NCBI GenBank assembly: GCA_022827835.1
Contig: JAJEIO010000019.1
Coordinates: 248,001-312,000 of the forward strand
Source: Candidatus Latescibacterota bacterium
Lineage (GTDB): Bacteria > Latescibacterota > UBA2968 > UBA8231
Length of the DNA: 64,000 nt
Direction: 5' to 3'
This document shows, in pieces, positions 35,372 to 43,690 of this stretch. The translations under genes were made by a program, and so were the position numbers. The notes beneath the pieces are model-generated. The model searched no databases. It was given only the letters and a program-made list of their open reading frames with translations, and had not been told where the DNA came from. Positions within the stretch are counted from its first letter, which is position 1, and every line of letters begins with the position of its first letter.

Positions 35372-36586
35372 TCAGGGAATGACGTCCTGTGCGCGCAACG
35401 CGGCGATCTCGTCGTCCGCGTACCCAGCCTCGCGCAGCACAGCCTCGGTGTGTTCCCCGGCTAGGGGGGCGGGTGTCGGTGCCGGGGCTGGCGTCCCGGC
35501 TAGCCGCAGGGGCGTGCCGATGTGGCGCATGGTACCCACCTGCGGATGTTGGACTTCGACTAGCATCTCGTTGACCTCAAGCTGCGGGTCTGCTAGGGCC
35601 TCGGCGGTCGAACGCACCGGTGCGACGAGGATGTCCTTGGCCTCTAGCAGCGGAATCCACTCGGCGTTCGTTTTCTCCGCAAAGATCGGCGCGAGCCGCT
35701 CCCGCAGGGCCTTGCGGTTATCTACGGCCGCGGCGAGCGTGGCAAAGCGCGGATCCCCGACCAGCCCTTCAATGGCTAGGGCCTCCTGCAAATCGCGCAA
35801 TAGTTGGTCAAAGGGACGGAAAAGCGCCGTGACCATCAAGAAGCCATCGGCCGTCTCGAACACCGCGCCGTCGAGCGGATTGCCGCGCGGATGCGTCGCC
35901 CCGCCCGAGCCATCGTCTTCGCCGTCGTCGCCCAAGTTCAAAATTTTGCTCGTCGCCCAAGCCTGCATACTCATCATGCCGTCGAGGAGCGAGGTTTCCA
36001 CGTATTGCCCGGTGCCGGTGCGCTCGCGGGCCAACAGCGCGAGGAGAATGCCCTGCGCCAGCAACATGCCGCCGTTGAAGTCGGCGACCGTATAGGGCAG
36101 GCGCTGGGGCGTGCCGTGGGGGCCGACGAAGCGAGCCGCCACGCCGCTCAGTGCTTGGGCCATGGACTCGTGGCCGCCCTTGTTGCGCTCGCTGTACGGG
36201 CCTTGCGAGCCATAGCCCGAGCCAACGGCGTAGATGAGCCGTGGGTATGACTCCCGCAGTTCAGCGTAATCTAGCCCCAGCTTGGCCATGACGGAGCCGG
36301 AGCGGAAGTTGTGTACCAGCACGTCTGTGTTTTCTAGCAGGCGGTGGATAACGCTCAACCCTTCGGGCTTTTTGAGATCGAGGACCACGCTTTTCTTGGA
36401 GCGGTTGAAGCTGGCAAAAGGCAGGCTTTGCTCCTTTACCCAGGGGCCGAAGGCGCGGGCTAGGTCGCCGCCGGGTCGCTCTATCTTGATGACTTCGGCA
36501 CCGTGCTCGGCCAGAACTTGGGTGGCGGCTGGGCCGAAAATTACTTGGGTAAAGTCGAGGACGCGGATGCCGTCGAGTGCGGGCAT
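35372..36586 (-). CDS. CaiB/BaiF family CoA transferase
   Basis: A 404-residue class III CoA transferase. The N-terminus VLDFTQVIFGPAATQVLAEHGAEVIKIERP and the SKKSVVLDLKKPEG segment are diagnostic, as are VHNFRSGSV and YVETSLLDGM. At the position where the family has the CoA-thioester-forming Asp (G-Y/H-D), this protein reads GGHESMAQALSG, so the residue is Glu, not Asp. It would transfer CoA between organic acids or, as in the racemase branch, act on an acyl-CoA. It heads a minus-strand set with the Gfo/Idh and RraA-like genes. Confidence 0.87.
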   Translation of the reverse strand: MPALDGIRVLDFTQVIFGPAATQVLAEHGAEVIKIERPGGDLARAFGPWVKEQSLPFASFNRSKKSVVLDLKKPEGLSVIHRLLENTDVLVHNFRSGSVMAKLGLDYAELRESYPRLIYAVGSGYGSQGPYSERNKGGHESMAQALSGVAARFVGPHGTPQRLPYTVADFNGGMLLAQGILLALLARERTGTGQYVETSLLDGMMSMQAWATSKILNLGDDGEDDGSGGATHPRGNPLDGAVFETADGFLMVTALFRPFDQLLRDLQEALAIEGLVGDPRFATLAAAVDNRKALRERLAPIFAEKTNAEWIPLLEAKDILVAPVRSTAEALADPQLEVNEMLVEVQHPQVGTMRHIGTPLRLAGTPAPAPTPAPLAGEHTEAVLREAGYADDEIAALRAQDVIP

Positions 36587-36611
36587 GGAATAGTGAATTT
36601 AGTTTTTAGAC

Positions 36612-36857
36612 TCAGGTTGTCGCCGCTAATGCCTCTTGGGCTTTGCGAGGTAATTCGACGGGAATGAAATAAGCTGCGGGATATAAGTAGTCTTGCCTTG
36701 ATTCATCTACGACTCTCAAATATCCCTCTTGGACCGCTTCTGCGTCAGGCAGAATCTGGTAGATTTTGCGCTTCTCCAAATCCTCGCACTCGCTGTTTTC
36801 GATACACAAAGCGAATTGAGATTCTAATGGTTTCCCTTTCATCTTCTCTTTGCGCAT
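36612..36857 (-). CDS. Small acidic conserved-looking protein (81 aa)
   Basis: An 81-residue protein without signal peptide or membrane span. It reads ALCIENSECEDLEKRKIYQI followed by LPDAEAVQEGYLRVVDES and a Tyr/Pro-rich end (DYLYPAAYFIPVELP). The compact pattern of alternating charged and hydrophobic residues looks like a real small domain of the kind found as stand-alone hypothetical proteins in many phyla. A start at Met6 (36842) is also possible. It is upstream of the CaiB-like gene and AT-richer than it. No function can be given. Confidence 0.7.
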   Translation of the reverse strand: MRKEKMKGKPLESQFALCIENSECEDLEKRKIYQILPDAEAVQEGYLRVVDESRQDYLYPAAYFIPVELPRKAQEALAATT

Positions 36858-36973
36858 TGGATATTATATCCGTCCAAGCAGACAATCTCAAGTCTACCCG
36901 ATGAGAGAACTCGGCTATACCGAGAGCTTGCCGTCCGTAGTAATTAGTATCTACATTGGGAGCCATGCACGCC

Positions 36974-37798
36974 ATGACCCAACCCCTCGCCCAAGCCGTC
37001 CTCACTCCCGAAAATCAAGCATTTTTTGAACAGCAGGGCTATCTCCTCGTCGAAGATGCCCTACCTGCCGACGTGCTCGCCGAGCTCAACGCAGCCACCG
37101 ACGCGCTTTATGCCGACGCCTGCCGACTTGAAAAAGGCGGCAAGCTCAACATGCGCAACTGCATCGTCGAGCACCCCGCCTTTCTCCAGCTCCTCGACTG
37201 GCCCGCCACGGTTCCGCTGGCGTGGCAGCTTCTCGGCTGGAATATCCAGATGCTGACCTCGCACTTGATCGTCCTGCCTTCGGGTGACGAGCCGGCTGAA
37301 GACGAGAAAAACAAACTCGGCTGGCACCGCGATGGCGGCACCTCGCCCCGAGATATGAGCGAGCCGCACCCGCGGATCCTGCTCAAAATAGCCTACGCCC
37401 TCAGCGACCAGACCGCCCCAGCCTCGGGGGCCACTTGGATCGTGCCTGGGTCCAATCGTCTGCTTGGACGCCCGGCCACGGACCCCACGACTGGACTGCC
37501 GTACGGCGCACAGGCGATGAATATCCGCGCTGGCTCGGCCTTCCTGTTTGAGCAGCGCACCTATCACTCCATTGGCCACAACTGGGCGGGCTTTCCGCGC
37601 AAGACCGTGTTCTTTGGCTACGGTTACCGCTGGGTCAAACCCATGGACTATATCGCCATGCCCGACGAACTCGTCGCCCGCTGCAATCCGATCCAAAAAC
37701 AGCTCATTGGCGTCGTTGGAGATCCCCTGAGCTACTACTTACCCCAGGACGAAGACGTGCCGCTCAAGGCGCTCGTCGAAGCGGAAGCGAACGAATAA
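36974..37798 (+). CDS. Phytanoyl-CoA dioxygenase (PhyH) family protein, first of tandem pair
   Basis: A 274-residue Fe(II)/2-oxoglutarate dioxygenase. The triad is GWHRD (His118, Asp120) and His198 in RTYHSIGHN, with Arg209 following. ASGATWIVPGSNR is the family motif. The ATG at 36974 is preferred: the GGGAG element is 11 nt away, whereas it lies only 2 nt from the in-frame ATG at 36965. Its stop overlaps the next PhyH start by one base (TAATG), so the pair is translationally coupled. Confidence 0.88.
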   Translation: MTQPLAQAVLTPENQAFFEQQGYLLVEDALPADVLAELNAATDALYADACRLEKGGKLNMRNCIVEHPAFLQLLDWPATVPLAWQLLGWNIQMLTSHLIVLPSGDEPAEDEKNKLGWHRDGGTSPRDMSEPHPRILLKIAYALSDQTAPASGATWIVPGSNRLLGRPATDPTTGLPYGAQAMNIRAGSAFLFEQRTYHSIGHNWAGFPRKTVFFGYGYRWVKPMDYIAMPDELVARCNPIQKQLIGVVGDPLSYYLPQDEDVPLKALVEAEANE

Positions 37799-38562
37799 TG
37801 GATATCACACGCGCATTGGACGCCTTGGGTGCCCGCGACGACTTGCTGACCGAGCAGAACAGAAACGACCTCGACGAGAAAGGCTACGCGGTACTCCCGG
37901 ATGTTATCGACGATGAGTGGCTCGCAGGACTGCGCACCCGCTTCGAGGAACTATGCGAGAAAGAAGGAATCCACGCCGGTATTGAAGTTCATCAGGAGCA
38001 GGGTACGCGCCGCCTCTCCGACCTCTGCAACAAAGGACCGGTCTTTGACCGCGTCTATACCCATCCCAAAGTGCTGGCCGCTGTCCACCACGTCATTGAC
38101 CGCCCCTTCAAGCTCTCCTCGCTCAACGCTCGCGACGCCCTGCCCGGCGAGGGGTTACAAGGGCTGCACGCCGACTGGGGAGCAGACTACGACGGCCAGT
38201 TTCACGTCTGCAATTCGATCTGGCTGCTGGACGACTTCAGCGAGGAAAATGGCTGCACTCGGTTGGTGCCCGGCTCGCACAAGGGCCAGCACCCGAGCAA
38301 AGTCCTAACAGATGCGCAAGCACCCCACCCCGACGAAGAGCTGCTCATCGCCCCAGCCGGCACAGTCGCCGTCTTCAACAGCCACACGTGGCACGGCGGC
38401 ACCCTCAACCAGAGCAAGGATCTGCCGCGCCGCGCCATGCACTGCTACTTCACCGCCCGCGAGCACGGCCAGCAACTCAACCAGCGCGAATACCTGCGCT
38501 ACGAGACCTGGAAGCGCATCTCGCCAGCGGCGCGCTATATCCTCGATGTGGATGTAGAGTAG
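37798..38562 (+). CDS. Phytanoyl-CoA dioxygenase (PhyH) family protein, second of tandem pair
   Basis: A 254-residue Fe(II)/2-oxoglutarate dioxygenase. The triad is LHADW (His124, Asp126) and TWHGG (His199), with Arg211/212. NGCTRLVPGSHKG is the family motif. It closely resembles the 14504-15244 gene in its core (LLDDF..E.G.TR.VPGSHK) more than its direct neighbour, so the tandem pair is not a simple local duplication. Two coupled dioxygenases suggest consecutive oxidations of one substrate. Confidence 0.88.
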   Translation: MDITRALDALGARDDLLTEQNRNDLDEKGYAVLPDVIDDEWLAGLRTRFEELCEKEGIHAGIEVHQEQGTRRLSDLCNKGPVFDRVYTHPKVLAAVHHVIDRPFKLSSLNARDALPGEGLQGLHADWGADYDGQFHVCNSIWLLDDFSEENGCTRLVPGSHKGQHPSKVLTDAQAPHPDEELLIAPAGTVAVFNSHTWHGGTLNQSKDLPRRAMHCYFTAREHGQQLNQREYLRYETWKRISPAARYILDVDVE

Positions 38563-38634
38563 TTGCGGCGGCCGACAACAGGCAGTTGACGCGACCTGCA
38601 AAGGCAGAGAAATCACCTAAGCACGTGGTGATAA

Positions 38635-38824
38635 GTCAGTAGCGACCCTTACGAAGAGCAGTACACGGGTATTGGCAAGGACCGCCTCGGTCGGATCAGC
38701 GCCGAGGACCGCGCCGAAATCGAAGCGATCCGGCAACTCGATCTACGCCATTAACCTCAAGATTCCCGGTGCAAGAATGGCCGTTCAGGATTCCATTTGG
38801 GGCTATATGAAAGTAGCGCGCTAA
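38635..38824 (+). pseudogene. Possible gene remnant in the gap before padR
   Basis: Within the 352-bp gap 38563-38914, one frame reads 39 codons ending GKDRLGRISAEDRAEIEAIRQLDLRH and a stop at 38752. The +1 frame then continues YAINLKIPGARM...GYMKVAR to a stop at 38822. The first part recalls the start of SnoaL/NTF2-like domains (DRAEIEAIRQL), and the switch of frame looks like a decayed gene. The resemblance is weak. Confidence 0.25.
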
Positions 38825-38842
38825 TCGTGCGCTGACTTTTTT
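38815..38842 (+). terminator. Weak candidate terminator before padR
   Basis: AGCGC (38815-38819) pairs with GCGCT (38829-38833), and TTTTTT follows at 38837-38842. The stem is short, so confidence is low. Confidence 0.35.
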
Positions 38843-38843
38843 C

Positions 38844-38906
38844 TTGACTTTACTATGTCACAAGTGTTATAGTTGTATAAATGTCTATGACACTTGTGAT
38901 ATAGTA
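38844..38906 (+). promoter_or_regulatory. padR promoter with duplicated PadR-type operator
   Basis: TTGACT (38844-38849), 18 nt, TATAGT (38868-38873) forms the promoter. Overlapping it, TACTATGTCACAAGTGTTATAG (38851-38872) is the reverse complement, at 20 of 22 positions, of the block at 38885-38906. Each block is itself a dyad, CTAT-nn-CAC-nn-GTG-nn-ATAG. This fits two operator sites bound by the PadR protein encoded 9 bp downstream, hence autorepression. Confidence 0.75.
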
Positions 38907-38914
38907 AACACACT

Positions 38915-39481
38915 ATGAGTCTCGACCATATCATCCTCGGCCTGCTGCGCGAGCCGCTGAGCGGATACGAGCTAAAAACGCACTTCGACAAAATGATAAG
39001 CCACTTTTGGGCTGCTGAGCAGAGTCAGATATATCGCAGCCTGAAAAAGCTGGAACAGGAAGGCATGCTCAACTGCGCGGAAGCCTCCTCCAGCAAAGGG
39101 CCGACACGCAAAATTTATTCGCTTACTGCAAAGGGCCGCGCCTTTCTGCACCAATGGCTGCGCGACGAGCCACTCATCGACAAGGTACGCGTCAATTTTG
39201 TCGCCCAATTGTGCTTTATGGGCGACCTCGAAGATCCGCAACAGACCCTCTCCTTCCTTGAGCAGTTACAGTTAAAGCAGCGCCAATCGCTCGGAATGCT
39301 CAAATCGATCGACTACGTTTTCGGCCAAAGCAACCCCAATTATCCCGATAGCCTACCTTGGCGCGACTACCACTTTGCGCTAACGCTGGATATGGGGATT
39401 TCCGCATTGGAGTCGAGAATCGAGTGGTGTGAGCGAACCATCACACGCCTCAAACGACGAGTGGCCGAAGAAAACCCGTAA
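38915..39481 (+). CDS. PadR family transcriptional regulator
   Basis: A 188-residue repressor. The winged helix fills about residues 1-85: HIILGLLREPLSGYELK, then SQIYRSLKKLEQEGML and the beta-wing KIYSLTAKGRAFLHQWL. The C-terminal half is the helical dimerisation arm with a coiled coil. This is the PadR-s2/AphA-like length. It sits immediately behind the duplicated palindromic operator and 43 bp before the beta-glucosidase gene on the same strand, so it probably represses itself and the downstream genes until a small ligand binds. Confidence 0.9.
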   Translation: MSLDHIILGLLREPLSGYELKTHFDKMISHFWAAEQSQIYRSLKKLEQEGMLNCAEASSSKGPTRKIYSLTAKGRAFLHQWLRDEPLIDKVRVNFVAQLCFMGDLEDPQQTLSFLEQLQLKQRQSLGMLKSIDYVFGQSNPNYPDSLPWRDYHFALTLDMGISALESRIEWCERTITRLKRRVAEENP

Positions 39482-39524
39482 GCCATGCCTACGAACCTCT
39501 CTCCTTAACCGAGAAGACTCAGTC

Positions 39525-41012
39525 ATGTTCGCACGCTTGATACTTGCCCTGATCCTCACCTTTTCGGGCTGCGGTCGGCGCACAGCACCATCAATCTCCA
39601 CCTTTCCCTCGGACTTTGTTTTTGGTACGGCCACGGCGGCCTATCAGGTAGAAGGAGCATACCAAGCCGACGGCAAAGGAATGTCCATTTGGGACCTCTA
39701 CACCAATCAGTTCGGCATAGCTGGTGGGGCCACCGGCAACGTGGCCATCGACCAATACCACCGCTACGCCGAGGATATCGTCCATCTCGAGCGACTCGGT
39801 GCCCAGACCTACCGATTCTCCCTGTCTTGGAGCCGCATCCTGCCCCAAGGCACAGGACCGGTGAACCAGACTGGCATCGACCACTATAACCGCGTCATCG
39901 ATGCGCTGGTACAAGCCGGGATCGAGCCGACTATCACGCTCTACCACCAAGACCTGCCTCTGGCCCTAGCCGGGCAAGGAGGTTGGGCTAACCCAGAGTC
40001 TCCAGAATGGTTTGCCGCCTACGCTCGCATCGCCTTTGAGGCCTTCGGCGACCGCGTACCGACTTGGATCACAATTAACGAGCCCTATATGGAATCCATG
40101 TACATTGGTGCCATCGCCAAGGGCCTCTTCGCTCCATCCGCAGATCAGGCCAGCGTCACCGACGTGCCGGCCAATGTCCTGGTCCAGCAGGCGAGTGAAG
40201 CACACAATCTACTACTGGCTCACGCCCGTGCGGTGCAGGGGTTCCGTTCCATGAACTTGGTCGGTCAAATCGGTATCGCGCTCAACCTGTCTCCTGTATA
40301 CGCGGCCACACCTGGGTCGGCCGATCGCGACGCGGCCCTCTTGGAAGATGGAATCCTTAACCAGTGGTTTATAGAGCCCGTAATGAAGGGTGAGTACCCG
40401 GCTGACGTGTTAGCCCGGTACGAAAGGGATGGGGCGACCGGGCTGCAACGCGGGTCGAGCATTCTGCGCGACGCAGCCCCGCCGGACTTCCTCGGGATCA
40501 ATTACTACGCCCCGGTACGGGTTAAGGCCTCGGTTGCCTCGGCGCGATACGGCATTGAGGCGCTGCCTAACCCGGATTCCGTGCAGTCGCACTTGGGAGA
40601 GGTCTATCCCGAGGGGCTCAGCGACCTGCTTGGCCAGCTACACCGCGCCTACGACTCTCCGCGGCTCTTCGTCACCGAAAATGGTGCCGGTTTCGGAGCA
40701 ATAGACGATGCACTGACCGCAGGTCGGGTGCAGGACATACGCCGACAAGCCTACCTTTGCCGACACCTAGCACAGGTGCGCAACGCCATCGAGGCGGGTG
40801 TGCGGGTAGAGCGCTACTACGTATGGGCGGCCTTCGATAATTTCGAGTGGACCTTTGGCTACTCGCGCCGTTATGGCTTGATATACGTAGACTTTGACAC
40901 CCAAGAGCGAATCTGGAAGGACAGCGCCTACCTATATCGGGACATCATCGCAACGGGCAGGCTGGATGGCCGGTGTCACGACCCCGAACTTGTAAATTGG
41001 ACCGCGCAATAA
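39525..41012 (+). CDS. GH1 family beta-glucosidase, predicted lipoprotein
   Basis: A 495-residue glycoside hydrolase family 1 enzyme. The N-terminus MFARLILALILTFSGC carries a lipobox (FSGC, Cys16), so it is probably anchored in the outer or inner membrane facing outward; most bacterial GH1 enzymes are cytoplasmic. The domain begins DFVFGTATAAYQVEGA. The acid/base is Glu186 in TINEP and the nucleophile Glu385 in VTENG, with YVWAAFDNFEW near the end. The frame opens upstream in padR, but the ATG at 39525 fits the lipoprotein signal. It probably cleaves beta-glycosides such as plant or algal glucosides at the surface. Confidence 0.9.
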   Translation: MFARLILALILTFSGCGRRTAPSISTFPSDFVFGTATAAYQVEGAYQADGKGMSIWDLYTNQFGIAGGATGNVAIDQYHRYAEDIVHLERLGAQTYRFSLSWSRILPQGTGPVNQTGIDHYNRVIDALVQAGIEPTITLYHQDLPLALAGQGGWANPESPEWFAAYARIAFEAFGDRVPTWITINEPYMESMYIGAIAKGLFAPSADQASVTDVPANVLVQQASEAHNLLLAHARAVQGFRSMNLVGQIGIALNLSPVYAATPGSADRDAALLEDGILNQWFIEPVMKGEYPADVLARYERDGATGLQRGSSILRDAAPPDFLGINYYAPVRVKASVASARYGIEALPNPDSVQSHLGEVYPEGLSDLLGQLHRAYDSPRLFVTENGAGFGAIDDALTAGRVQDIRRQAYLCRHLAQVRNAIEAGVRVERYYVWAAFDNFEWTFGYSRRYGLIYVDFDTQERIWKDSAYLYRDIIATGRLDGRCHDPELVNWTAQ

Positions 41013-41114
41013 GGCGATGAATAGATATTGATGCTACAAGCCTGCACCTTGCCGTTGTTCAGCACCTGTCCGCGCAGTTGTGTATAAACTTGCCCTGACC
41101 CAAGGAGCCGTCCG

Positions 41115-41936
41115 ATGTTCGCGCAATCTCCCCTGATCCTGTTCTTCGCCTTGGCCTTTGCCATCGCCTGGATCATCTGGGTAGCTATCGCCTTGTTGAT
41201 TCCCGACCTGTCGCCCGGAGTGGGAACCTTCATAACCATTCCCGGCTCATGGGCCCCGACGCTGGCCGCCTTGCTAATCACGGGACGCCTTGAAGGCCGC
41301 GAAGGTGTACGCAGCTTAGCGCGAGGCTTAATTGTCTGGCGCGTCGGCGTGCAATGGTATTTCATAGCCATCTTTGGACCTATCCTCATCGCTGCTTTGG
41401 CCGTAGCCATCCACGTATTACTCGGCGGAATCCCGCCTGCCGTAGAGACCATCGCCGCTGGCCTCAACCTGCCGTCTGAAGAGGCCAACTTCCTCGTCCT
41501 CGTCCTCATGTTCCCTATCGTCTTTCTGATGCTTTGCTTTGGTGGCCCCTTGGCCGAAGAAATCGGTTGGCGCGGCTTCGCCCAACCGAGGCTACAGGCC
41601 CTTATCGGGCCTAGTCTTGCCGGTCTGACCATTGGTATCATCTGGAGCCTCTGGCATCTGCCGCTTCTCCTCTTGGTCCCGTCCGCCACCGGACAAATCC
41701 CGTTATGGGCATACCTACCCATAGTCACCGCGTTCGGAGTAATCTTCGCTTGGCTTTACAACCGCACCGGGCAAAGCGTACTCCTGTGCTTACTCCTGCA
41801 CGCCGGTGCCAACACGCTCTGGGCCTTTGGCCTGATGACTCTCACCCAAGACACCCAGCTAATGGTCCTTTTTATCATCCTCGTCGGCTTGGCCACCATC
41901 TGGGCTTATGTCTCTCTTACCCGCGCCGAGAATTAA
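41115..41936 (+). CDS. CPBP family intramembrane metalloprotease
   Basis: A 273-residue membrane protein with about eight helices and the CPBP/Abi motifs: AEEIGWRGF (Glu148, Glu149, Arg153), WSLWHLP (His181) and LLLHAGAN near 240. This is the CAAX-processing/bacteriocin-immunity protease fold with a glutamate/histidine metal site. AAGGAG lies 7 nt before the ATG. It is 102 bp after the beta-glucosidase. The substrate is unknown; roles range from prenyl-protein processing to peptide self-immunity. Confidence 0.87.
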   Translation: MFAQSPLILFFALAFAIAWIIWVAIALLIPDLSPGVGTFITIPGSWAPTLAALLITGRLEGREGVRSLARGLIVWRVGVQWYFIAIFGPILIAALAVAIHVLLGGIPPAVETIAAGLNLPSEEANFLVLVLMFPIVFLMLCFGGPLAEEIGWRGFAQPRLQALIGPSLAGLTIGIIWSLWHLPLLLLVPSATGQIPLWAYLPIVTAFGVIFAWLYNRTGQSVLLCLLLHAGANTLWAFGLMTLTQDTQLMVLFIILVGLATIWAYVSLTRAEN

Positions 41937-42114
41937 CGACCTCCTGCATTGACATCCTGCGGCCCGGTATCAAGCAGCACAGAGGGTTGGTTTCCCGCTG
42001 GCCCGAATGTGCACTCCCGCTCGATGGCTGGGACGCATCGGTTGCTCCCAGTGGTGTTCACATCCCTCTCGATTCTGCGTACATTGCTTCCAATTCCTCA
42101 CTCAGGAGATTGCT

Positions 42115-42531
42115 ATGAAGCTCTCACATCCAGTCGTTGACCTGTGCATAGTATGCGGCAACTTTGAAGAATCGCTGACGTTCTACCGAGACAAACTGGG
42201 ATTTGAGGTGGTGCTCGACATCGACATTCCCGAAGACCTAGCGACGGGGATCGGGCTGGCACCGCAAGGCTTCAGACAGGTGCGCCTGCAGGCCGGAGAG
42301 ACGCTGATCAAGCTGATGGATATCGCCGTGCCGCCGCCGCAGCGAACTTCCCAATTTGCCGCTGGGGTGCGCTGGCTCACTTTCTTCGTCCCCGACGTGC
42401 AGGCGGAGTGCGCCGCATTGCAGGCGAAAGGCGTGGAATTCCTGTCCGAGCCTATGGCCGCTCCAGATACGCCGGGCGTCGTCTGTACCCTAGACCCCGA
42501 CGGGATTCTCATCGAACTCGTGCAACGATGA
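42115..42531 (+). CDS. VOC (glyoxalase/dioxygenase) family protein
   Basis: A 138-residue vicinal-oxygen-chelate protein with two beta-alpha-beta-beta-beta modules: HPVVDLCIVCGNFEESLTFYRDKLGFEV, then VRWLTFFVPDVQAECAALQAKGVEF and the closing DPDGILIELVQ, where Glu is a metal ligand. AGGAG is 7 nt before ATG 42115. Its stop overlaps the enolase-superfamily gene start by 4 bp (ATGA), so the two are co-translated and probably act on the same compound. Confidence 0.87.
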   Translation: MKLSHPVVDLCIVCGNFEESLTFYRDKLGFEVVLDIDIPEDLATGIGLAPQGFRQVRLQAGETLIKLMDIAVPPPQRTSQFAAGVRWLTFFVPDVQAECAALQAKGVEFLSEPMAAPDTPGVVCTLDPDGILIELVQR

Positions 42532-43664
42532 AGATAGCAGACATTCGCACAATACCCTTGGTGGGAGCTACGCCCGACGGTGGATGGGAGCAGGGATACG
42601 ACCCCGGCGACAACCTGCACACTCTCGTGGAGATCATCACCGACGAAGGGGTGACCGGTCTGGGCTCCGTCTTTACCTCCACCCGCTTAGTATCGGGTTC
42701 GCTCGCACTGCTGCGCCCCATGCTGATTGGCGAGTCCATTGAGCCGGCGCGGGTCGCCGAGAAACTGCATCAGGCCACCTTCTGGCAGGGGCGGGGCGGT
42801 GCCGTCACCCACGCCATTTCCGGCATCGACATCGCCTTGTGGGACCTCTTTGGCAAGATTACATCCCAGCCCATTTCGCGCCTGTTGGGCGGGCGCTACC
42901 GGGATCGCATCAAGCCGTATGGATCGCTCATCATGGCCGAGCCAGACGAATTGAAGCCGAGGCTCCAGGCCGCGATGGACCGGGGATTTCGCGCTATCAA
43001 AATGGGCTGGGGGCCCTTTGGTCGCGGGTCGAAAACGCTCGACGAAAGCATCGTCAGCACTGCCCGCGAGACCGTCGGCCCAGATATCGAGCTAATGGTC
43101 GATGCAGGCGGCTCTGACCGGGACTGGCCGCACGGCTACAAATGGGCGCTCGAAACTGCCCGCATGCTCGCCAACTACGATGTCACTTGGTTTGAGGAGG
43201 CCCTGCGCCCTGACGATATCGAAGGGTACATCAAACTCACCGAGCACGCGCCCCTGCCGATTACGGGCTGCGAGGTGCTGACGCGCCGGCAGTCCTTCCT
43301 GCCGTGGATCGAGCGCCGCGCGGTTGACTACATCCAACCCGATGTCACCAAGGTCGGCGGCCTCACCGAGGAGTTCCGTATTGCGATGTACGCCTATGAC
43401 CACTCGATTCTCTTCGTCCCCCACGGCTGGAACACCGCCGTCGGACTGGCAGCCGACCTTCAGCTAGTGGCGGCTGTGCCGACTGCCCGCTGGGTAGAAT
43501 ACATCACCCCGTCCCCCTACATTGAGGATCTCGTCAGCGCGCCCTTTTCCCTCGACGAGGAAGGCTTCCTGACCATCTCCGACCAGCCTGGTTTGGGTAT
43601 TGTTTGGAATGACGAGGGGATTGAAAAGCACTCGGGGATGAGGCTCACGCCGTCAGCTCTGTAG
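42528..43664 (+). CDS. Mandelate racemase/muconate lactonizing enzyme family protein
   Basis: A 378-residue enolase-superfamily enzyme. Metal ligands are Asp192 (LMVDAGG), Glu223/224 (WFEEAL) and Glu249 (TGCEV). The base side shows IKMGWG with Lys158, where the usual second Lys of K-x-K is Gly, and His299 in FVPHGWN on the opposite face. It therefore belongs to the dehydratase/racemase branch, separate from the galactonate-dehydratase-like protein at 21687-22847. It lies between a coupled VOC gene and an SDR gene 26 bp downstream, suggesting a short sugar-acid or hydroxy-acid pathway. Confidence 0.87.
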   Translation: MKIADIRTIPLVGATPDGGWEQGYDPGDNLHTLVEIITDEGVTGLGSVFTSTRLVSGSLALLRPMLIGESIEPARVAEKLHQATFWQGRGGAVTHAISGIDIALWDLFGKITSQPISRLLGGRYRDRIKPYGSLIMAEPDELKPRLQAAMDRGFRAIKMGWGPFGRGSKTLDESIVSTARETVGPDIELMVDAGGSDRDWPHGYKWALETARMLANYDVTWFEEALRPDDIEGYIKLTEHAPLPITGCEVLTRRQSFLPWIERRAVDYIQPDVTKVGGLTEEFRIAMYAYDHSILFVPHGWNTAVGLAADLQLVAAVPTARWVEYITPSPYIEDLVSAPFSLDEEGFLTISDQPGLGIVWNDEGIEKHSGMRLTPSAL

Positions 43665-43690
43665 CAGCGCGCACGGATCGCTAAAAACAA

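Noticed and set aside
36745..37005. 86-codon minus-strand ORF overlapping the small-protein gene and the PhyH start
   Set aside because: Out of frame with both real genes and without a recognisable pattern; probably chance.
40976..41728. 250-codon minus-strand ORF
   Set aside because: Shadow of the CPBP protease; Arg/Lys/Pro-rich with no hydrophobic core, while the plus frame carries all CPBP motifs.
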